DNA from: Cupriavidus metallidurans CH34
GTDB lineage: Bacteria > Pseudomonadota > Gammaproteobacteria > Burkholderiales > Burkholderiaceae
NCBI RefSeq assembly: GCF_000196015.1
Contig: NC_007974.2
Coordinates: forward strand, 248,001 to 312,000
DNA length: 64,000 nucleotides
Reading direction: 5' to 3'
This document shows positions 8,687-17,503 of the stretch, piece after piece. The notes under the pieces were generated by a model. That model had not been told where the DNA came from. It did no database searches and saw only the letters and a list, made by a program, of their open reading frames with translations. Each line of letters begins with the position of its first letter. Positions within the stretch are counted from its first letter, which is position 1. Position numbers and translations under genes: made by a program.

Positions 8687-8840
8687 GACGGCCTCTTGGG
8701 TCTGAGCTGCAAGATTGTGTCTCGAGTCTAGACACTAGGCCTGATCGCAGATTGACGCACGTCAAACACGTGACAACGTCTGCCGCTAGGCTGACAGATG
8801 AAATCTGTCAGCGCCATCCATTCGGCAATCAGGAGACAAC

Positions 8841-9371
8841 ATGGCTGAAAACCTCGTGATCTTTTACTCCCGCACCGGCACCACGCGACAAGCTGCCGAA
8901 ATGCTCGGCTCGCGCCTGGGCTGGCGCGTAGTCGAACTGCGTGACGCGGTCAGCCGGGCGGGCTGGTGGGGAGATTTGCGTTGTGTCCTGGACAATCGGC
9001 TGGGCCGCAAGGTTGGCTATCGCTATGACGGTCCGCCGCTCGATACCTGCGGCAGCGTGGTGGTGATGGCGCCGGTCTGGGTGGAGCATCTGGCGGCGCC
9101 GATGCGGAGCTTCCTGCAGGACCAAAGCAGCTACAAGGGGCCGCTGGCGGCAATCGCGGTGATGGCCGCGCGCGGCGGATTCCGTGCGGCCGAAGAGGTG
9201 GCCACGGCGATGGGCCGTCCGCCGCATCCGGCCATGGTGCTGCTGCAACAGCAGGTGACCACCGGTGAGGCCAAGGCGGATCTCGACGAATTTGCTCGCA
9301 TCCTGCAGCGCGACCCGCGCGCCGGAGACGCCGCGCCGCGCTCGGCGTGGCTGTCGCCGAACGAGGCATGA
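8841..9371 (+). CDS. flavodoxin-like FMN protein
   Basis: The 176-aa protein starts with the flavodoxin FMN-phosphate loop VIFYSRTGTTRQAAEMLG. It also has the second strand and loop of the fold, SVVVMAPVWVEHLAAPMRSFL. Proteins of this type carry FMN and shuttle electrons or act as quinone or nitro reductases; the partner is unknown. AGGAGA lies upstream of ATG 8841. It faces the nitroreductase gene across a terminator hairpin. Confidence 0.8.
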   Translation: MAENLVIFYSRTGTTRQAAEMLGSRLGWRVVELRDAVSRAGWWGDLRCVLDNRLGRKVGYRYDGPPLDTCGSVVVMAPVWVEHLAAPMRSFLQDQSSYKGPLAAIAVMAARGGFRAAEEVATAMGRPPHPAMVLLQQQVTTGEAKADLDEFARILQRDPRAGDAAPRSAWLSPNEA

Positions 9372-9405
9372 GCAGGAACCCACCCGCGCGCGTATCCCCA
9401 CGCAA

Positions 9406-9433
9406 GGACGCCAGCATCGTCGTGCTGGCGTCC
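9406..9433. terminator. bidirectional hairpin terminator between flavodoxin and nitroreductase genes
   Basis: GGACGCCAGCA at 9406-9416 pairs perfectly with TGCTGGCGTCC at 9423-9433 around a 6-base loop. It is placed between two convergent genes. It lacks a long T-tract, so strength is uncertain. Confidence 0.65.
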
Positions 9434-9471
9434 CTTAATGACGCCCCTAATGACGTTCTCAGTGGCGTCCG

Positions 9472-10134
9472 TCACAGGAACGTGAAGACCTCTTCCTTGC
9501 CGAGCCGCGACTTGGGGAGGTCGGCGTTGAAGTCCTGCTCGCTGCCGTAGCCGAGCGACACCAGCACGAGACTGGTATAGCCACGCTCGCGCAGGCCGAG
9601 TTCCGCATCGAGGATGTTGCGGTCGAAGCCTTCCATCGGCGTGGCATCCACGCCAAGTACCGCGGCGCCCGTCAGCAGGCTGCCGAGCGCCAGGTAGACC
9701 TGATTCGCCATCCATTGCTGCACGTCGCGAAACGCGAAGCGGTGCAGGTCGACGAAATATCGACGTCCCTTGTCCTGCCCCGCCTTCGCGCCTTCCGCGG
9801 TAAAGCGGCCATCACGCTCCTCGGCTTCCAGCAGCTTGTTCAGGTGGGCGTTGTCCATGTCGGCGCGCACGGCCAGCGCGATCACATGCGAGGCATTCTC
9901 GATCCTCGGCGCGTTGGCGCTGTAGCCACCGCTGGCGGCACGCGCCACGCGTGCCCGGGCCTCCGGCGTGGACGCCACCACGAAGTGCCACGGTTGCGAA
10001 TTCACGGATGACGGGCTCTTGTGCAGCACGGCCAGCAGTTCGTCGATGACGTCTTGCGGAATGGCGCGGCCCGGCTCATACGCCTTCACGGTATGGCGGG
10101 TGGCGATCATCTCCGACAGCTTCATGGCTTTCAT
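9472..10134 (-). CDS. nfsB: oxygen-insensitive NAD(P)H nitroreductase
   Basis: The 220-aa FMN-dependent reductase matches NfsB in length and motifs: ATRHTVKAYEPGRAIPQ with the FMN-phosphate Arg, SPSSVNSQPWHFVV, ATPMEGFDRNILD, and SLGYGSEQDFNADLPKSRLGKEEVF. NfsB-type enzymes reduce nitroaromatics and quinones by two-electron steps. GAGGAAACACC precedes ATG 10134. The adjacent VOC gene lies about 70 bases upstream on the same strand, so the two may be cotranscribed. Confidence 0.92.
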   Translation of the reverse strand: MKAMKLSEMIATRHTVKAYEPGRAIPQDVIDELLAVLHKSPSSVNSQPWHFVVASTPEARARVARAASGGYSANAPRIENASHVIALAVRADMDNAHLNKLLEAEERDGRFTAEGAKAGQDKGRRYFVDLHRFAFRDVQQWMANQVYLALGSLLTGAAVLGVDATPMEGFDRNILDAELGLRERGYTSLVLVSLGYGSEQDFNADLPKSRLGKEEVFTFL

Positions 10135-10206
10135 GGTGTTTCCTCGTTCAGGTGGATGCGATGTTGGGGAAGGGGGGATAACGGGTACCTGGCGCGGCTA
10201 GCGAAT

Positions 10207-10671
10207 TCAGATGTCGCTAGCGTCCGGCGCGCGCCGCTCGGCGCTGTACTGGTGACTGGTGGCGATGTCCGGATCGCCCGGCACATCGAGCTCGACCACC
10301 AGTCCGCCGGGCAGTGGCACAAAAATCTGGATGGTGCCGTCGGCGGGAACATGGGCCACCCGGAAACGCAGGCCGGCTGCCTGCAGGCGGGCGATGACGT
10401 CTGTCGCCCTGGCCTGGCTGCGGAACGCGATATGGCCCATGCGGACTTCGCCGCTGCTGGCCGACAGCGAGTCGTCGTCCACCGCGTGCACCATGGCCTG
10501 GTCGCCCTCATAGAGCCACAAGCCCGGGAAAGGGAACGGCGGCCGATACCCGGGATGCATGTCCATCACGCCTTCGAACAGGGCGCGCAACGCATGATCG
10601 GCACCGATCGACACGTTGAGGTGGTCGAACTGCCAGGCGTCGCGCGGGCTGGCGGGATGTGCGGGTTCCAT
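10207..10671 (-). CDS. VOC (glyoxalase/bleomycin-resistance fold) family protein
   Basis: The 154-aa protein has the paired beta-alpha-beta-beta-beta units of the VOC superfamily. Likely metal ligands are His in QFDHLNV, His in MGHIAFRS and Glu in GGLVVELDV. Such proteins include glyoxalases, extradiol dioxygenases and epimerases; the substrate cannot be read. ATG 10671 was chosen (AAGGA upstream) over the longer frame to 10806, which would run into the promoter of the divergent LysR gene. That neighbour probably regulates it. Confidence 0.72.
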   Translation of the reverse strand: MEPAHPASPRDAWQFDHLNVSIGADHALRALFEGVMDMHPGYRPPFPFPGLWLYEGDQAMVHAVDDDSLSASSGEVRMGHIAFRSQARATDVIARLQAAGLRFRVAHVPADGTIQIFVPLPGGLVVELDVPGDPDIATSHQYSAERRAPDASDI

Positions 10672-10804
10672 GGCGCGTCCTTCGAAGTGATGGGGATGGC
10701 GAATGATCCCACTACGCAGTCGATTGAAAAACTGGGCTTCACTTGTACCCGTATTCAAATAAAATTTGAAGATCACCTCAGATCGGCCCTGTGCCTCGAC
10801 GCCC

Positions 10805-11713
10805 ATGAGATTGCTTCAGGAACTCGATATTTTCGTGCGCACCGCCGATAACGGCAGCCTGTCCGCCACCGCGCGGGCGCTGGACCTGACGCCGGCGGCC
10901 ACCAGCGCGGCGCTCAAGCGGCTGGAAGGCGAACTGGGCGTCCAGTTGTTCGTGCGCTCCACACGCACGATGCGGCTGACCCGCGAGGGCGAGCAGTACC
11001 TGGCGCAATGCCGGCCCGCGCTCGAGGTGCTGCAGCAGGCAAGCCGGGATCTGCTCACCGGCAACCAGGCGTTCCAGGGCGTGGTCAGGTTGTCGGCCCC
11101 GTCTGACTTCGGACGCAACCTGCTGCTGCCCTGGCTCGATGCGTTCCAGGACCGCCATCCCCTGGTCGAATTCCGGCTGCAGTTGACGGATCGCATGGCG
11201 AATATCTACAGCGATCCCGTCGACGTGGCCTTCCGTTATGGTGAGCCGCCGGATTCGAATCTCGTGGCGGTGCCGGTGGCAACGGGCATCCACAGGGTGC
11301 TATGCGCTTCGCCGGGCTATCTCGCCAGTCACGACATGCCGCAAACGCCATATGACCTGTCCGCGCATCGCTGTCTCTGCTACATGTTTGGCGATGACGT
11401 GCATGATCGCTGGCGCTTCGCGCGCGAAGACGGCGAGACACTGACCGTGCGCGTCAAGCCGGCCAATGTTTCGAACGATGGGGACGCCGTGCGCCGCTGG
11501 GCGCTGGCCGGCAAGGGCATCGCCTACAAGGCCTGGTTCGATGTGGCCGACGATCTCGCGGCGGGTCGCCTGCGTGCGTTGTGCACCGCGTGGACGGCCG
11601 AAGCATCGCCGCTGTACATGGTCGTGGCGGGGCGTTCGCAACTGACGCCGCTGCTGCGCGGGTTGCGCGATTTCGTGGCCGAACGGGTGGAGCGACTAGT
11701 CGCGCGGTATTGA
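10805..11713 (+). CDS. LysR-family transcriptional regulator (CrgA/DsdC-like group)
   Basis: This 302-aa regulator has an N-terminal HTH (LLQELDIFVRTADNGSLSAT, then TPAATSAALKRLEGELG) and ends with the usual effector domain. The segment VRLSAPSDFGRNLLLPWL is typical of the subgroup with many paralogs in Burkholderiaceae. ATG 10805 matches the family start; the frame is open to 10766. It is divergent from the VOC and nitroreductase genes, which are its likely targets. Confidence 0.87.
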   Translation: MRLLQELDIFVRTADNGSLSATARALDLTPAATSAALKRLEGELGVQLFVRSTRTMRLTREGEQYLAQCRPALEVLQQASRDLLTGNQAFQGVVRLSAPSDFGRNLLLPWLDAFQDRHPLVEFRLQLTDRMANIYSDPVDVAFRYGEPPDSNLVAVPVATGIHRVLCASPGYLASHDMPQTPYDLSAHRCLCYMFGDDVHDRWRFAREDGETLTVRVKPANVSNDGDAVRRWALAGKGIAYKAWFDVADDLAAGRLRALCTAWTAEASPLYMVVAGRSQLTPLLRGLRDFVAERVERLVARY

Positions 11714-11796
11714 TGATCCACATCTATGCTTAGGGATGTATGGCCATGTCTTGCCGAATCCCCACGGTGCATCGCAACTAGAAAAGAGGACCGACC

Positions 11797-13557
11797 ATGC
11801 TATCCGACGGCCGCAACCCAGGCGCCTCGCGTAAAGCGCGGATCCCCAATTCCTGGCTGCGATGGCTGCCGGGCGTGGCGATGGCCCGGGACTACCAGGC
11901 AAGCTGGCTGCCACGGGACCTGACGGCGGGGCTGGTCCTGACGACGATGCTCGTGCCGGTTGGCATTGCCTATGCGGAAGCGTCAGGTGTGCCAGGCGTC
12001 TACGGCCTCTACGCGACCATCGTGCCGCTGCTTGCCTATGCGGTATTCGGCCCCAGCAGGATTCTCGTGCTCGGCCCCGATTCGGCGCTGGCGGCGCCGG
12101 TGCTTGCAGTGGTCGTCCAGATGTCCGGTGGTGATCCGGCGCGCGCGATCGCGGTGGCCAGCATGATGGCGATCGTCTCGGGGCTGTTCTGCATCGTCAT
12201 GGGTCTGCTGCGGCTGGGCTTTATCACCGAGCTGCTGTCCAAGCCGATCCGCTACGGCTACATGAACGGGATTGCGTTCACGGTGCTGGTCAGCCAGTTG
12301 CCGAAGATCTTCGCCATCCGTGTGGAGGACACCGGGCCGTTGCGGGAACTGGTGCTGTTGGGCCAGGCGCTGGTTGCTGGCCAGGTCAACTGGTATAGCG
12401 CCGCGGTTGGGGCAGGTAGCCTGGTGCTGATCCTCGCGCTCAAGCGTTTCGAACGCGTGCCGGGCATCCTGATAGCGGTGATCGTGGCAACGCTGTGCGT
12501 GATCATGTTCGACCTGGACCAGATGGGTGTGAAGGTGCTGGGTTCGATCCCGCAGGGTTTGCCGGCCTTCGCGGTGCCCTGGGCCAGCGGTCTCGACTTC
12601 GTCAAGATCGTGGCGGGTGGCTGCGCCGTGGCAATGATCGCCTTCGCGGATACCAGTGTGCTGTCCCGCAGCTTCGCGGCCCGGCACCATCACCGCGTGG
12701 ACCCGAACCAGGAGATGGTTGGCCTTGGCGCCGCCAATCTCGCCGCGGGCTTTTTCCAGGGCTTCCCGATCAGCAGCAGCGCGTCACGCACGCCGGTGGC
12801 CGAGGCGGCCGGCGCGCGGACCCAGTTGACTGGCGTGGTGGGCGCGCTGGCTGTCGCGGCGCTGCTGGTGGTGGCGCCTGACCTGATGCGCTATCTGCCA
12901 AACAGCGCGCTCGCGGCAGTGGTGATTGCCGCCGCGCTGGGGTTGTTCGAGTTCGCGGATCTGAAGCGGATCTATCGCATCCAGCAATGGGAGTTCTGGC
13001 TCTCGATGGTCTGCTTCGTGGCGGTTGCCGTGTTCGGTGCGATTCCCGGCATCGGCCTTGCGGTGGTGCTCGCCATTATCGAATTCCTTTGGGACGGCTG
13101 GCGACCCCACTACGCGATACTCGGACAAGTCGAGGGCCTGCGCGGCTACCATGACCTGGAGCGCTATCCGCACGGCAAGCGGATTCCCGGGCTTGTGCTG
13201 TTCCGTTGGGATGCCCCGTTATTCTTTGCCAATGCCGAGCTGTTCCAGGAACGCCTGCAGGAGGCGATCGACGAGTCTCCAGCCCCCGTGTATCGCGTGG
13301 TGGTGGCCGCGGAGCCGGTGACCAGTGTGGATGTGACGTCCGCCGACATGCTGCGCGAGCTGAGTCGCACACTGGGCGAGCACGGTATCGCCCTGCATTT
13401 CGCGGAGATGAAGGACCCGGTCCGTGACAAGCTGCGGCGCTTCGAACTGATGGACGTGATCGGCGAGGACCGCTTTCACCCGACGGTGGGCAGCGCGGTG
13501 GATGACTATGTCGGCCGGCAGGGAGACTGGCCGGAAGCGTGGGGCCGGAACGAGTAG
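11797..13557 (+). CDS. SulP (SLC26) family anion transporter with STAS domain
   Basis: The 586-aa protein starts with the SulP signature around DYQASWLPRDLTAGLVLTTMLVPVGIAYAEASGVPGVYGLYATIVPLLAYA. It has about 12 membrane helices and a conserved ISSSASRTPVAEAAGARTQLTGVV segment. Residues about 445-560 form a cytoplasmic STAS domain (GLVLFRWDAPLFFANAELFQERLQ...SVDVTSADMLREL). SulP proteins move sulfate, bicarbonate, or dicarboxylates; the substrate is not clear. AGAGGA precedes ATG 11797. The gene stands alone. Confidence 0.9.
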   Translation: MLSDGRNPGASRKARIPNSWLRWLPGVAMARDYQASWLPRDLTAGLVLTTMLVPVGIAYAEASGVPGVYGLYATIVPLLAYAVFGPSRILVLGPDSALAAPVLAVVVQMSGGDPARAIAVASMMAIVSGLFCIVMGLLRLGFITELLSKPIRYGYMNGIAFTVLVSQLPKIFAIRVEDTGPLRELVLLGQALVAGQVNWYSAAVGAGSLVLILALKRFERVPGILIAVIVATLCVIMFDLDQMGVKVLGSIPQGLPAFAVPWASGLDFVKIVAGGCAVAMIAFADTSVLSRSFAARHHHRVDPNQEMVGLGAANLAAGFFQGFPISSSASRTPVAEAAGARTQLTGVVGALAVAALLVVAPDLMRYLPNSALAAVVIAAALGLFEFADLKRIYRIQQWEFWLSMVCFVAVAVFGAIPGIGLAVVLAIIEFLWDGWRPHYAILGQVEGLRGYHDLERYPHGKRIPGLVLFRWDAPLFFANAELFQERLQEAIDESPAPVYRVVVAAEPVTSVDVTSADMLRELSRTLGEHGIALHFAEMKDPVRDKLRRFELMDVIGEDRFHPTVGSAVDDYVGRQGDWPEAWGRNE

Positions 13558-13659
13558 GGTGGGGTGATTGAAACAGCGCGCGACGCGGAGAGACTGCCCA
13601 CGCTGCGCGGATACAGGCACAAGCACAGGCGCCGTGGCGGCGCCCGTACCTGTCAGTCG

Positions 13660-14646
13660 TCAGTCCAGCGTGATCTTGCCAGCCTTCACGATTTGCCCGT
13701 AGCGCGACGTATCGCGTTCGATCAGCTTGCGGAACTCCTCGGGCGTGCCGCCGACTGGAATAAAGCCCAGCTCCGTCAGCTTCTTCGTCACGTCGGGGTT
13801 ACGCGTGGCGGCGGCGATCTCTTTCGCCATCCGGTCGATGATGGGCTGCGGCGTGCCTGCCGGTGCCAGCAGGCCCGTCCAGGAGCTCATCACAAAGCCC
13901 GGGAAACCGGACTCTTCCATCGTCGGGATGTTCGGCTCGCTCGGCCAGCGCTTGGCCGATGCCACGGCCAGCACGTTGATCTTGCCCGACTTCACGTGGG
14001 GCATCGGCACCAGCAGCGGATCGAACGCCATCGAGATCTCGCCCGAGACCAGCGCGGGCAGGATCGGGGCGCTGCCGTTGTACGGAATGTGGGTCATCTT
14101 GACCTTCGATTCCATCGCCAGCCGCTCGCCCGTCAGGTGCGCCGAACTGCCGATGCCGCTGGAGCCGAACGTCAGCGTATCCGGATGCTTCTTGCCGTAG
14201 TCGACCAGTTCGGCCACGGTCTTGACCGGCAGCTTCTTGCTGGAGAACAGGAACAGCGGCAGTTCAGCCATCTCGGCGACCGGCGCCAGGTCGGTGGGCT
14301 TGTAGCTCAGCTTCGAATACAGCGACATGTTCGCGCTGTACGCGGCCAGCACGGACACGAAGGTGTAGCCATCGGGCGCCGAACGGGCCACCACGCCGAC
14401 GCCCAGCGTGCTGTTGGCGCCCGGCTTGTTCTCGATCACGATCGGCTGGCCAAGGCTTTGTGAAACCTTCTCGAACACCACGCGCGCAACGGTATCGGTG
14501 GAGCCACCCGGGGTATAGGGCACGATCACCTTGATCGGCTTGGCCGGCCATGCGTCGGCGGCGATGGCGCCGTGGTGGATGGAAAGGCCGGCAACGGCAA
14601 TGGCTACAACGCGCGCAATGCGCGAGGCTTGATGCTTGATACGCAA
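13660..14646 (-). CDS. Bug/TctC family periplasmic solute-binding protein
   Basis: The product (328 aa from the chosen start) has a signal peptide (IARVVAIAVAGLSIHHGAIAADA) and the Bug signatures WPAKPIKVIVPYTPGGSTDTVARV, IENKPGANSTLGVGVVARSAPDGYTF and GLLAPAGTP. Bug proteins bind carboxylates or other small molecules in the periplasm; many are orphan receptors in Cupriavidus and Bordetella. A TTG start at 14646 is favoured because AGGAGA lies 7 bases upstream and the size equals the family norm. The open frame from 14769 adds 41 residues that do not resemble a leader. No TctAB membrane genes are adjacent. Confidence 0.87.
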   Translation of the reverse strand: MRIKHQASRIARVVAIAVAGLSIHHGAIAADAWPAKPIKVIVPYTPGGSTDTVARVVFEKVSQSLGQPIVIENKPGANSTLGVGVVARSAPDGYTFVSVLAAYSANMSLYSKLSYKPTDLAPVAEMAELPLFLFSSKKLPVKTVAELVDYGKKHPDTLTFGSSGIGSSAHLTGERLAMESKVKMTHIPYNGSAPILPALVSGEISMAFDPLLVPMPHVKSGKINVLAVASAKRWPSEPNIPTMEESGFPGFVMSSWTGLLAPAGTPQPIIDRMAKEIAAATRNPDVTKKLTELGFIPVGGTPEEFRKLIERDTSRYGQIVKAGKITLD

Positions 14647-14883
14647 GACGTCATCTCCTACTTTGATTCTCTTTATTGCGTCCGCATGGCGGAACATATG
14701 CAGCCGATGGGATCGGCGCGGGTCATTATCGGGGACGCATCCACGCAATGGCGTGTCAACGACGGTCAAAAACGGATGCGCTGCAATGCAAATGTGCGAT
14801 AAGCGAACGAAGCGAGGATGCGTCGTCCGCGGTTACCATTGGCCCGCCGCCAGAGCGGCAATCCATAAAGAGCAGGAAGCAAC

Positions 14884-15354
14884 ATGAACACGAATCACGC
14901 GGAACGATATCTGGGCGAAGCCATTGAGCTGGCTCGCACCAACCTGGAACAGGGCGGCCGGCCGTTCGGGGCCGTCATCGTGAAGGACGGTGAAGTGATC
15001 GCCACCGGCGTCAATCAGATCCTGAGCACCAACGACCCCACCGCTCATGCGGAACTGACGGCCATCCGCGCCGCCAGCCAGAAGCTCGGCAGCCCCAGCC
15101 TGGATGGCTGTGCCGTGTATGCCAGCGGACATCCTTGCCCAATGTGCATGGCGGCGATGCGGATGGCGGGCGTGAAGGAAGTGACCTACGCCTATTCGAA
15201 CGACGATGGCGAGCCATACGGTCTTTCCACCGCGGCCATCTATGCTGACCTGGCGAAGCCGTTCGCCGAGCAGTCGATGAAGATCCGGTACATGCCGGTG
15301 CGGCCGGCATCGTGCCCGGATCTTTACGCGGAATGGAAGCGCAGGGCCGGCTGA
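14884..15354 (+). CDS. nucleoside/guanine deaminase (CDA fold)
   Basis: The 156-aa zinc deaminase has the motif TAHAELTAI (His ligand and catalytic Glu) and SGHPCPMCMAAMRMAG (two Cys ligands). The size and the GRPFGAVIVKDGEVIATG opening are typical of guanine deaminase and related tRNA/nucleoside deaminases, while the E-x-x-Y tail CPDLYAEWKR resembles GuaD-type proteins. It would hydrolyse an amino group from a purine or related base. AGGAAGC precedes ATG 14884. It ends directly beside the convergent chemoreceptor gene. Confidence 0.85.
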   Translation: MNTNHAERYLGEAIELARTNLEQGGRPFGAVIVKDGEVIATGVNQILSTNDPTAHAELTAIRAASQKLGSPSLDGCAVYASGHPCPMCMAAMRMAGVKEVTYAYSNDDGEPYGLSTAAIYADLAKPFAEQSMKIRYMPVRPASCPDLYAEWKRRAG

Positions 15355-17241
15355 TCAGGCCTGCAGCAGGCGTTCGTCCAGCTTGAACACGGCGACCACG
15401 CGATTGAGCACGGTCGCCTGATCCTCGAGCGATTTCGCGGCGGCGGCCGCCTGCTCCACCAGCGAGGCATTCTGCTGGTTGGTGCTGTCCATCTCGGTAA
15501 TCGCAAGATTGATTTCGCCCAGGCCGCGGCTCTGTTCGCCGCTGGCCTCCGCGATCTCTTCCACCAGCGTGCTGACCTGCTGCATCGCCGGCACGATCTG
15601 CTGCATGGCATCGCCGGCTTCATTGACGAGCGAGCGTCCGGTACGAACGGCTTCCTCGGTGCCGACGATCAGCGTCTTGATGTCCTTGGCGGCGTTTGCC
15701 GAGCGCTGTGCCAGTCCCCGTACTTCTCCCGCCACCACGGCAAAGCCGCGACCATGCTCGCCGGCACGCGCGGCCTCCACGGCTGCATTGAGCGCCAGGA
15801 TGTTCGTCTGGAATGCGATGCCCTCGATGGCGTCGATGATGCTCGACATCTGGCCCGCGCTATGCGTGATCGTTTCCATGGTCGATACCGCGTTGGTCAT
15901 CATCTCGCCGCTGCGGCGCACGTCCATGGATACCGAGGCTGCCAGCGCGCTCGCGCGGCGCGCGGTGTCCGCGTTGGTGGCCACGGTGGCCGTGAGCTGT
16001 TCGGTGGCGGAGGCGGTTTCCTCCACGCCCGCCGCCTGATTCTCCGTGCGGGTGGACAGGTCGTGATTGCCCTGCGCGATTTCGCGTGTCGCATCCGCGA
16101 TGGCCACCACGCCTTGTCGAACATCTCCGATCGTGCGATTCAGTGATGCGACGAAGCGGTTGAAGGCATCCGCAAGCCGGCCAACCTCATCCTGCGAGTC
16201 CACCGGCAGCCGCTGGGTCAGGTCACCGTTGCCCGTGGCGATCGCGTCGAGCGCGCTGGCCACGCGACCGATCGGCGCCACCAGCGCACGGATCACGAAA
16301 TAGAGCACGATGACGCCGAGCAGGCTGCCCGACAGGCCCGCGGTCACGGCCGCGATGATCGACGAGTGGCGAATCTCTTCGAGAACCTCGGACTTGGGCA
16401 CCTGCGCTACCACGTACAAGTCCAGCTCGGGCACATAGGATGCCGCAACGATTCGCTTGCCTTCCGGGGCATCAACCTCCGTGTGCGCGAACGGCTGCCG
16501 CGCGAGCAGCGTCCGCGCGGCATCAGTGGTGAAGCCTGGCAGGTCCGCCAGCGGCGTGCCGGCCTCCGCCAGTCTCGCATCGCGATGCATCAGTACGTTG
16601 CCATCGGCGCGAGCCAGGAAGATCGAGCCGGTCCTGCCCAGGCGATATCCGTTGATCGTCTCGGCCAGATGATTGATGGAAAGCCCCAGACCCGCCACGG
16701 CGAGCTTGCCATTACCGGCTTCCGCGCGCGCATTGATGAACAGCATGTAGCTGTCCGAATTGCGATCCTTGTCCAGCGACAGCTCGTAGGGTTTGCCGCG
16801 TGAGAGAAAGTCGAAGAGCCATTTGTCCCCGGCGGAATCCGCCTGCACGGTGCGGTCCACGCCTTTCTCCGTGAGGTACTTGCCCTGGCTGGCCGATACC
16901 CAGAAGACCGCGTCCGCCTGATTGCGTGACTTGATCTCCGCAGCGTAGCGACGCCACGTCGGCACGTAGTCGTCCGCGAGTCCGTTGCTCTCCCAGTCAC
17001 GCAGCATCGTGTTGCCGGCCATTGCCTGCGCGGCGGCCAACGGGCGTGCGATCTGATGCAGCATGTCATTGCGAATCTCGCCGACGATCGCCGGCAATTC
17101 CAGATCGACCACGCGCTCCTGCAGCCCCTTGCTGATCTGCCACAGGATGAGCATCGCGGTCATTGTCACAACGAGCAGGAGGCAGGTGATTGTGCTCAGG
17201 ATGAGCTTGCGTTGAATTGTCATACCGCGAAGCAGGCGCAT
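15355..17241 (-). CDS. methyl-accepting chemotaxis protein with dCache-like sensor
   Basis: The 628-aa receptor has an N-terminal membrane helix (LILSTITCLLLVVTMTAMLI), a periplasmic sensor of about 250 residues with Cache-like features (VFWVSASQGKYLTEKG, YMLFINARAE), a second helix (SGSLLGVIVLYFVIRALV), HAMP, and a signalling domain. The hairpin tip contains ILALNAAVEAARAGEHGRGF and VVAGEVRGLAQRSA. No CheR-tethering pentapeptide is present at the C-terminus (ends RLLQA). GGAGGACC before ATG 17241 decides the start; the frame is open to 17280. Divergent from the EAL gene. Confidence 0.92.
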   Translation of the reverse strand: MRLLRGMTIQRKLILSTITCLLLVVTMTAMLILWQISKGLQERVVDLELPAIVGEIRNDMLHQIARPLAAAQAMAGNTMLRDWESNGLADDYVPTWRRYAAEIKSRNQADAVFWVSASQGKYLTEKGVDRTVQADSAGDKWLFDFLSRGKPYELSLDKDRNSDSYMLFINARAEAGNGKLAVAGLGLSINHLAETINGYRLGRTGSIFLARADGNVLMHRDARLAEAGTPLADLPGFTTDAARTLLARQPFAHTEVDAPEGKRIVAASYVPELDLYVVAQVPKSEVLEEIRHSSIIAAVTAGLSGSLLGVIVLYFVIRALVAPIGRVASALDAIATGNGDLTQRLPVDSQDEVGRLADAFNRFVASLNRTIGDVRQGVVAIADATREIAQGNHDLSTRTENQAAGVEETASATEQLTATVATNADTARRASALAASVSMDVRRSGEMMTNAVSTMETITHSAGQMSSIIDAIEGIAFQTNILALNAAVEAARAGEHGRGFAVVAGEVRGLAQRSANAAKDIKTLIVGTEEAVRTGRSLVNEAGDAMQQIVPAMQQVSTLVEEIAEASGEQSRGLGEINLAITEMDSTNQQNASLVEQAAAAAKSLEDQATVLNRVVAVFKLDERLLQA

Positions 17242-17503
17242 GAATTGTGGTCCTCCTGTGTGGTCTTCGATTGTTGTCATTGACTGTCGGGAGCGGGCGA
17301 AGAAGCAGCCCCGGGGGAACGCCCCATATCCCGATCCGAAGCGCTAACGGATGCCGGGCGGACTTTATTGAGCATCAATATGTCATTTCTCAAATGCAGC
17401 GGTGTCATGTCCCGAGCCGTCAAGCTATTGTCCCCAGTGGTTAAGCGTCGAACCGCCGTAGTGCATAGATTGATCGGCTCAAAAAAAACGAATCGAGGTG
17501 CGG

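Noticed and set aside
13628..13644. GGCGCC repeat between the SulP and Bug genes as terminator
   Set aside because: A 6-bp GC stem without a T-tract is common by chance in DNA of this composition.
17281..17375. A possible FliA promoter for the chemoreceptor gene (TAAAGT on the minus strand near 17367)
   Set aside because: No GCCGATAA-like box occurs at 11 to 12 bases; the nearest CCGTTAG is about three bases out of register.
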